Shown piece after piece: positions 8,154 to 12,636 of a stretch of 12,636 bases of DNA. Positions within the stretch are counted from its first letter, which is position 1. Every line of letters starts with the position of its first letter. The notes under the pieces are model-generated. The model saw only the letters and a list, made by a program, of their open reading frames with translations, made no database searches and was not told the DNA's origin. This DNA is from Verrucomicrobiota bacterium (GTDB lineage: Bacteria; Verrucomicrobiota; Lentisphaeria; Oligosphaerales; JAFGRS01): assembly GCA_019136035.1 (NCBI GenBank), contig JAGVUW010000796.1:2453-15088 (forward strand), given 5' to 3'. Position numbers and translations under genes: made by a program.

Positions 8154-8210
8154 AGACGCGAACGCGTCCACGAGACGCAAACGCGTCGACGTCACAACGA
8201 TGCGATCGTT
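8154..8210. promoter_or_regulatory. Cluster of three palindromes, candidate operators
   Basis: Two adjacent 19-bp direct repeats, 8154-8172 and 8173-8191, match at 17 positions. Each centres on an inverted repeat: GACGCG-AA-CGCGTC in the first and GACGC-AAAC-GCGTC in the second. The 19-bp centre spacing is close to two helical turns. A third perfect inverted repeat, AACGAT-GCG-ATCGTT, is at 8196-8210. The group lies 153-209 bp before the second DUF4838 start. Dimeric regulator sites are the likely meaning; the regulator is not in this window. Confidence 0.5.
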
Positions 8211-8362
8211 CCTACGACCGTCCGCGCACCACCGCCCGAACCCGACGGGCCGACCACGATCCACCTGTGTTCGGGCGCGACGATCTGCACAGGCTGTGGT
8301 AGATTCCCCCGTTGGCGTCGATGCTATCGGGTCGAATCGGTACCGGAGAGGGCTGACGGACC

Positions 8363-10915
8363 ATGGACATGGCGCGCGCATCCACGACAGGGCGGCACCG
8401 GCTTGGCTGTGGTCTTCGAGAGTACCGCCGACGCGGTCTCTCGAGGCTGCTGGCCTGCGGCCTTCTGATGGGAGTCTGGGCGATGTCAGGCCGAGCCGCG
8501 GAACCCGTGCAAGGCGACACGCCGTTCGAGCTGGTCCGTGACGGCCAGCCGGTGGCCACGATCGTGGTCCCCGACGACCCTCTGCAAGTGGTCCAGAGCG
8601 CCGCCGAGGAACTCCAGCTCCACCTCCGGCTCATCTCCGGTGCGGCGCTGCCGATCGTCGCGGCGGGCGGCGATCCCCAGGGCAATCTGATCCTGCTGGG
8701 CGCCGAGGCCGCAGGCCGTGCCGGAGTGACCTACGGCAGCGCGCCGAATGCCTGGGTCATCCGGCGCCAGAAGGACCGGCTCTACCTGGCCGGCGATGAC
8801 AGCCGCGGGCCGGTCATGATGACGCAGACGATCAACAACTACGTGCGCCGCGGCACCCTCTTCGCGGTCTATGAGCTCCTCGAGAAGCAGCTCGGCGTGC
8901 GCTGGCTCTGGCCGGGCGAGCTGGGCACGGTGACGCCGAAGGCCGCGAGCCTCTCGCTGCGGGACTGCGATGCCCAGGGCCAGCCAGCCTTCCTGTTCTC
9001 GCGCTTCCGCGACAGCACGGTCTGCGATCACTTCGAGAAGCCCGGGGCGTGGTCGTCGGTCCAGGCCGCGCACCGCTTCTTCCAGGAGCAGGCGACGTGG
9101 CTCATCCGGCACCGCTTCTCGATGCCGTGCACCATGAATGCCTCGCACGCCTTCACCGGGTGGTGGGAGAAGTACGGCCAGGAGCACCCGGAGTACTTCA
9201 ATCTTCTCCCCGACGGCACGCGCCGTTCCGACCCGACCTACTGCGACGGCAAGCCGCAGTACGAGAACTGGCTGGCGGTGCGGTCGCCGTGGCAGCCCTA
9301 CATCGACGCCGCCGAGAATGATACCTGCGGTAAGTGCGTCTGTGAGCGCTGTCTGTCGTGGGATGTCCCCGACCCGGACCTGGGCTTCCCCTGGGCCGAA
9401 CGCGTGGAGCGCGCCCGGAAGGCCTTCGCCGCCGCCGATCCGGAGTGGTGGAAGAACCTCGGGTCCCTGTCGGACCGCTACGCGCGCTTCTACCAGGCGG
9501 TCCTCGACGAGGCCCGCCGGCATGACCCCGCGGCGAAGGTCCTGGGCCTCGCCTACGCCAACTTCGTCAAGGCGCCGCGTGAGGCTAAGGTGAGCTCGGA
9601 TGTCGTGTTCTTCGTCACGGTGCCGCAGTACTACCCCTTCACTGAAGCGACAAGGCAGTCCAACCGCCAGGACTGGATCCGCTGGGCCGGCGCCGGAGCG
9701 TCGCAGATGCTCCGGCCGAACTACATGCTCGAGGGCGGCTCGATGCCGCTGAACCTGGCGCGCCGGCGCGGCGAGGACCTGAAGTTCTTCGCAGACAACG
9801 GCATGATCGGCTCGGACTTCGATTCGCTGACCGGGCAGTTCGCGGCGATGGGGCCGACGCTGTACATGACGGCGCGCCTGCATGACAACCCCGCCCTGAG
9901 TGTCGACGCGGTCCTGGACGAGTACCTCGGGGCGTTCGGTCCGGCGGCGGAGGCGGTCCGGGCCTACTTCGGCTTCCTGGAGAGTGTCGCGGACAACCCG
10001 CCCGATCCGCCTCTGAAGGGCGGCGGCTGGTTCACCTACGGAGTGTTCGGCTACCAGCAGTTCACCCCCGAGGTGATGGCCGCGGCGCAGGAACGCCTCG
10101 ACGCGGCGGCGGCGCGGGCCGCGGGCGACCCCCTGGCCGAGCGGCGTGTCGCCTACCTGTCCAAGGGCCTCCGCCATGCAGCGCTGTGCGCGGCGATGCA
10201 GAAGGCCGCCGCCGAGCATAAGGCCGGCACCGGCGACGCCGAGGCGGTCCGCACCGCGCTGCTCCGCCTGGTCGCGTTCCGGCGCGAGACCGAGCCGGAC
10301 CTGATCGCCAATATCGGCCACCTGTACGACTGGGAGACCCGTCACTGGAACATCCCGAGGGTCCTTCAGGGCATCCCGAAGGAGGCCGTCGTTCAGGCGA
10401 TGGCCGGCGCCGTTCCCGGCGCCGCGGCCACCGCCGATCCGGGCGCCGCTGCGGCCGAAGCCTCGGACTGCGGGGCGTCTTTCACTATCCTATTAAAGGA
10501 GGACGCCAGCATCGACCGACTGCGGTTCTTCAACCGCGCGCCGGCCGGCGGCTGCAGGGGCTTCCGCGTCGCCATCTCGCCGGATGGCCGGACCTTCACG
10601 ACCGTCCTGAGTGGCGAACTGCGGCAGGCCGAGCGCCCGGACGAGGCGCAGGAATTCGCAGTGCCCCCCGCGGCGGGGCGCTATCTGAAGCTGGAGATCC
10701 TCGCCGGCTACGAGAGGAAGACGTGGGGCCTCGGGGAGTTCGAGGCGTATGACGGCGCCAGGAATGTCGCTGCGCTGGCGGCGGGCGCGGAGCTGGTCCG
10801 GTGGTCCTCGGACTACGGCAGCTACGACTTCTTCGCACACTCGCCGCGGTTCCTCCTGGATGGCGTCCCCAGCACCATCTGGCTGTCCAGTCCGGTGCCG
10901 GTCCCATGCGAGTGA
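8363..10915 (+). CDS. Secreted DUF4838 protein with discoidin domain and apparent truncated C-terminus
   Basis: Predicted 850 residues. A long basic N-region (REYRRRGLSR) precedes a hydrophobic core (LLACGLLMGVWAMSG) and an A-A-E cleavage-like site, so it is probably exported. Residues about 50-190 resemble the alpha-glucuronidase N-terminal domain, ending in the family signature TLFAVYELLEKQLGVRWLWPGE. The DUF4838 core runs to about 640 and includes a four-Cys cluster, C322-x2-C325-x-C327-x2-C330, and the typical DEYLGAFGPAAEAVRAYFGFLE. Residues 545-556 look like an inserted repeat. An Ala/Gly/Pro linker (about 675-700) leads to a discoidin (F5/8 type C)-like domain, 703-798, ending YLKLEI...LGEFEAYDG. 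Residues 799-850 begin another such domain (RFLLDGVPSTIWLSS) but stop abruptly. The start is somewhat uncertain: GGAGAGGG (8345-8352) lies 10 nt before the ATG at 8363, and ATG at 8369 is possible. Its role is inferred to be glycan breakdown beside the lyase. Confidence 0.83.
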   Translation: MDMARASTTGRHRLGCGLREYRRRGLSRLLACGLLMGVWAMSGRAAEPVQGDTPFELVRDGQPVATIVVPDDPLQVVQSAAEELQLHLRLISGAALPIVAAGGDPQGNLILLGAEAAGRAGVTYGSAPNAWVIRRQKDRLYLAGDDSRGPVMMTQTINNYVRRGTLFAVYELLEKQLGVRWLWPGELGTVTPKAASLSLRDCDAQGQPAFLFSRFRDSTVCDHFEKPGAWSSVQAAHRFFQEQATWLIRHRFSMPCTMNASHAFTGWWEKYGQEHPEYFNLLPDGTRRSDPTYCDGKPQYENWLAVRSPWQPYIDAAENDTCGKCVCERCLSWDVPDPDLGFPWAERVERARKAFAAADPEWWKNLGSLSDRYARFYQAVLDEARRHDPAAKVLGLAYANFVKAPREAKVSSDVVFFVTVPQYYPFTEATRQSNRQDWIRWAGAGASQMLRPNYMLEGGSMPLNLARRRGEDLKFFADNGMIGSDFDSLTGQFAAMGPTLYMTARLHDNPALSVDAVLDEYLGAFGPAAEAVRAYFGFLESVADNPPDPPLKGGGWFTYGVFGYQQFTPEVMAAAQERLDAAAARAAGDPLAERRVAYLSKGLRHAALCAAMQKAAAEHKAGTGDAEAVRTALLRLVAFRRETEPDLIANIGHLYDWETRHWNIPRVLQGIPKEAVVQAMAGAVPGAAATADPGAAAAEASDCGASFTILLKEDASIDRLRFFNRAPAGGCRGFRVAISPDGRTFTTVLSGELRQAERPDEAQEFAVPPAAGRYLKLEILAGYERKTWGLGEFEAYDGARNVAALAAGAELVRWSSDYGSYDFFAHSPRFLLDGVPSTIWLSSPVPVPCE
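9995..10030 (+). repeat. PPDPPLKGG-type repeat inside the second DUF4838 gene
   Basis: This stretch encodes NPPDPPLKGGGW (residues 545-556) and contains CCGCC-(7 nt)-GGCGG (10007-10023), a small hairpin. Peptides of the PPxPPLKGG kind are frequent translations of a dispersed palindromic DNA repeat in many bacterial genomes (from memory). It sits between two segments typical of the family, at a point where length variation is tolerated, and keeps the frame. A natural Pro/Gly loop is the alternative. Confidence 0.4.
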
Positions 10916-10961
10916 GATCTACCGACGCGCCTCCGCCGCGCGGGGCGTCGCGCCCGGTCCC

Positions 10962-10966
10962 GGAGG
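10962..10966 (+). promoter_or_regulatory. Ribosome-binding site deciding the acyltransferase start
   Basis: GGAGG with 7 nt to the ATG at 10974. It selects this start over longer in-frame starts that would lie inside the preceding gene. Confidence 0.75.
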
Positions 10967-10973
10967 CCTCGCC

Positions 10974-12329
10974 ATGAGCAGCCCCTATGACGACGTCACC
11001 GCGGCGATGGCGGCGGCCATGCTGGGCGACCGCGGCGAGTGCTTCCGGGCCGGCTGGGCTGAGGCTCAGGCCGCCCGGCCGCCGGGTGAGCTGCCCTTCC
11101 TCGATCCGGCCGTGCTGCGCCGGTACGGGGCGCAGTCGGCGGTCAGTCCCGACCAGATGGAGGACCTCCTGGCGGCAGCGGCCTACGTGCGGGCCAACCA
11201 CGGCCTCAGCGCTCTCGCTTGGTACTGCCACCACCGCCTCTTTGGCAGTGATGACTCGGACACGCCGGCCTCATCCTGGCCGGTGCCCGCGGCGGCGATG
11301 GGCCGGCACGCCGGGCTGTTCTATGCCATCGTGCTCCTCTCCGGCACCCCGTGGCGGCAGGCCGTCCACCGCCGGCTGGGGATTCCCGACGAGGTCGTCC
11401 GCGACTCCGTGGCCGACCTCGAGGTCTGCATCCGCACTGAGCCGGTGAAGGAGCTCGGAGGCCTTTTCGGCATCTCCGGCGCCATCCTGGGCTGGCTGCT
11501 GCTGACCTGGCGCGGCCGGCTCTACCGCCTCGGCCGACTGCAGTTCCTGCCCGACCGCTTCCACGGCCGCCTGCGTGCCTTCCGCCATCGCACGACCGGC
11601 GCCGTGGTGGCCCTCGCCGAGGACGGCGGCCGCTTCCGCCAGGATGGCCAGGTCGACGGCGCCGGCGGGCTGAGCGACCCCGATGGCGCCTGGACGGCCC
11701 GCCTGGCGGAGTCCGTCGGGCAGTTCCAGGGCTCTCCGATCTCGCCGCGCGGCTGGGCGATGCCGCACCGGGTGCGGCTGTCGAAGGCCGCCTGGGCGCC
11801 GGTGCTGGCGCCGGGCGACCCGATCCTCGGCATCCACATGGCCGCTGGGGCGCCCCTGACTCCGGAGGCCTGCCGCGAGTCGATCGGCAGGGCCCTTGAG
11901 TTCTTCCCGAGATACTTTCCCCAGACGGCGTTCTACGGTTTTGACTGCATCTCGTGGCTGCTCGATCCGCAGTTCCCGCGACTGCTCGCGCCGACCTCGA
12001 ATCTGGTCCGTTTCCAGGCGGAGGTCTACGTGTTCCCCTGTGCCGGTGGCGACGGCGCGATGCCCTGGCAGGTCGGTGCGTTGTCCGCCTCGACCATGGG
12101 GGAGGCGGCGCCGCTGACCCGGATGCAGCGGGCCTTCCAGGCGCACGCCGCGGCCGGCGGGCGCTTCCTGGACGGCGGGTGCTTCCTGCTCCGCGATGAC
12201 GCCGCCCGCTGGGGCAGCAGCGTGTACCTATCACAGCCCGCGCCCTGGCGGTGGTGGGCCGAGCGTGCCCTGCGGCCGGCCGCGTTGTGTGGCAGTCCAG
12301 CATCGAGTGGTGGCGGCGTGTTGTGCTGA
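10974..12329 (+). CDS. GNAT-like acyltransferase domain protein (NAT_N/GNAT_C type)
   Basis: Predicted 451 residues with no signal peptide, so probably cytoplasmic. The N-terminal half (LPFLDPAVLRRYG, LLAAAAYVRANHGLSALAWYCHHRLFG) is helical, as in the NAT_N part of this family. Residues about 286-355 carry the best-conserved block: GIHMAAGAPLTPEACRES, ALEFFPRYFP, FYGFDCISWLLDPQ, LAPTSNLVRFQ. This matches the GNAT-like C-terminal domain (formerly DUF5596) as I remember it. Members are annotated as acyltransferases, but substrates are unknown. The last about 20 residues (...CGSPASSGGGVLC) look unlike a folded domain and may be read-through into repeat-associated DNA. The gene starts 58 bp after the second DUF4838 stop, so the two may be co-transcribed, although a cytoplasmic acyltransferase has no obvious place in polysaccharide breakdown. 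Confidence 0.78.
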   Translation: MSSPYDDVTAAMAAAMLGDRGECFRAGWAEAQAARPPGELPFLDPAVLRRYGAQSAVSPDQMEDLLAAAAYVRANHGLSALAWYCHHRLFGSDDSDTPASSWPVPAAAMGRHAGLFYAIVLLSGTPWRQAVHRRLGIPDEVVRDSVADLEVCIRTEPVKELGGLFGISGAILGWLLLTWRGRLYRLGRLQFLPDRFHGRLRAFRHRTTGAVVALAEDGGRFRQDGQVDGAGGLSDPDGAWTARLAESVGQFQGSPISPRGWAMPHRVRLSKAAWAPVLAPGDPILGIHMAAGAPLTPEACRESIGRALEFFPRYFPQTAFYGFDCISWLLDPQFPRLLAPTSNLVRFQAEVYVFPCAGGDGAMPWQVGALSASTMGEAAPLTRMQRAFQAHAAAGGRFLDGGCFLLRDDAARWGSSVYLSQPAPWRWWAERALRPAALCGSPASSGGGVLC

Positions 12330-12615
12330 CGGGTATTCTCGTAGGGAGCATCGCGGGTTGGCGCGCACGGTTTCTGCCGCAGACTTTCAGCCTGCAATGC
12401 GGAACGGTGGATTTCCCAGGGCGTTGCCCTGGGCTGATGGATGATGCCCTTTCAGGGCGCCGGAGCGACGGCCCGCGCGGAGGCTCCAGATAGAACACGG
12501 CGAAAGATCGCTCTTAGCGCGTCCTGGAGATGCTATGCTGGACTGTCAAGGGAACCCGCGTTAGCCTGAAGTTCTGTCGCGGAACATCAGTCTGCCAACA
12601 CGAGGAGACCCTGAG
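12330..12615. other. Intergenic region before the right-edge gene
   Basis: This 286-bp gap holds the three-hairpin repeat (12371-12460) and a leader for the next gene. A weak -10-like TATGCT is at 12534-12539, with no good -35 at the right distance, so a promoter is only suspected. Open frames across the repeat are not credible genes. Confidence 0.5.
12371..12460. repeat. Three-hairpin palindromic repeat, probable dispersed element
   Basis: Three hairpins follow one another. GCAGACT-TTC-AGCCTGC (12379-12395) has one mismatch and CCGCA/TGCGG arms (12377-12381/12398-12402) around it. CCCAGGGC-GTT-GCCCTGGG (12415-12433) is perfect. GCCCT-TTC-AGGGC (12446-12458) shares its TTC loop with the first. 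The element begins about 40 bp after the acyltransferase stop. From memory, CCCAGGGCGTTGCCCTGGGC followed by a GCCCTTTCAGGGC-type hairpin is a widespread dispersed repeat in planctomycete-like and related genomes, often mis-annotated as small proteins containing RALPWA or PGRCPGL. It may also help end the upstream transcript. Confidence 0.7.
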
Positions 12616-12636
12616 ATGACAGCCCAGCACAGCAAT
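12616..12636 (+). CDS. Start of an unidentified gene (runs off right edge)
   Basis: An ATG at 12616 has GAGGAG (12602-12607) 8 nt upstream, a good ribosome-binding site. Only MTAQHSN is visible, far too little to name a family. The separate leader and the upstream repeat suggest its own transcript. Confidence 0.55.

Larger units (their letters stand above)
7846..8362. other. 517-bp intergenic region with structured repeats
   Basis: No credible gene is seen here; the open frames in this stretch have disordered, Arg/Pro-rich translations. It holds a large imperfect inverted repeat (7868-7965), a C/T-rich stretch (about 7970-8020) and a palindrome cluster (8154-8210). A further inverted pair, CCTGTG (8264-8269) and CACAGG (8288-8293), lies just before TGG-TAGATT (8297-8305), which resembles an extended -10 element without a clear -35. 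The gap separates the lyase from the second DUF4838 gene, so the latter may have its own promoter. Confidence 0.6.

Noticed and set aside
8154..8191. CRISPR-like direct repeat
   Set aside because: Only two adjacent 19-bp copies without spacers; better read as paired operator sites.
7833..8381. 182-residue minus-strand open frame in the intergenic gap
   Set aside because: It crosses the inverted repeat and palindromes, overlaps both flanking genes and has no coherent sequence.
8486..10345. 619-residue open frame on the minus strand
   Set aside because: Shadow of the second DUF4838 gene, which has a signal peptide and family signatures.
10916..10973. Frameshifted continuation of the discoidin domain after the stop at 10915
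   Set aside because: The other two plus-strand frames give Arg/Pro/Ala-rich sequence without domain-like strands.
12251..12493. Small open frames across the right-hand repeat (containing PGRCPGL or RALPWA)
   Set aside because: These peptides are translations of the hairpin repeat in different frames, a known source of false small proteins.
11206..12498. 430-residue minus-strand open frame
   Set aside because: Arg/Pro/Gly-rich low-complexity translation overlapping the acyltransferase; not protein-like.

Overview
The window is very GC-rich and carries about six genes that follow one another on the plus strand, plus one gene pointing out of the left edge on the minus strand. No rRNA, tRNA, CRISPR array, transposase or integrase was seen. 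Secreted DUF4838 proteins, a heparinase II/III-type lyase, a small-palindrome repeat and GTG/ATG starts behind strong AGGAGG-type ribosome-binding sites together suggest an environmental bacterium of the Planctomycetota/Lentisphaerota/Hydrogenedentota/Armatimonadota kind. That placement is inference from gene content; there is no phylogenetic marker here.

Layout. Positions 1-260 (minus): 5' part of a secreted protein of unknown family. 261-597: divergent control region with a perfect 15-bp palindrome and a candidate promoter. 598-2100: membrane protein with five hydrophobic segments followed by a probable beta-propeller. 2174-4666: secreted DUF4838 protein ending in a CBM9-like domain. 4741-7845: secreted heparinase II/III family polysaccharide lyase with a long C-terminal extension. 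7846-8362: a 517-bp gap with a large imperfect inverted repeat just after the lyase stop and a cluster of operator-like palindromes nearer the next gene. 8363-10915: second secreted DUF4838 protein, with a discoidin (F5/8 type C) domain and what looks like the stub of another. 10974-12329: cytoplasmic GNAT-like acyltransferase (NAT_N/GNAT_C type). 12330-12615: a three-hairpin palindromic repeat and the leader of the next gene, of which only seven codons (12616 onward) are inside the window.

How it may work together. Three exported proteins in a row look like glycan-active enzymes: a lyase of a class that cleaves uronic-acid polysaccharides, flanked by two DUF4838 proteins, which resemble alpha-glucuronidase-type enzymes and carry different carbohydrate-binding-type modules. 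The simplest reading is a small locus for attacking an acidic (uronate-containing) polysaccharide. The substrate cannot be read from the sequence, and no sulfatase, SusC/SusD pair, sugar transporter or classical regulator gene is present in the window. The membrane/propeller protein and the acyltransferase are same-strand neighbours whose link to the glycan genes is unproven.

Most interesting points: the DUF4838-lyase-DUF4838 arrangement, the paired palindromes before the second DUF4838 gene, two structured intergenic repeats of dispersed-element type, a PPDPPLKGG-type repeat apparently inserted inside a coding region, and the abruptly ended C-terminus of the second DUF4838 protein.
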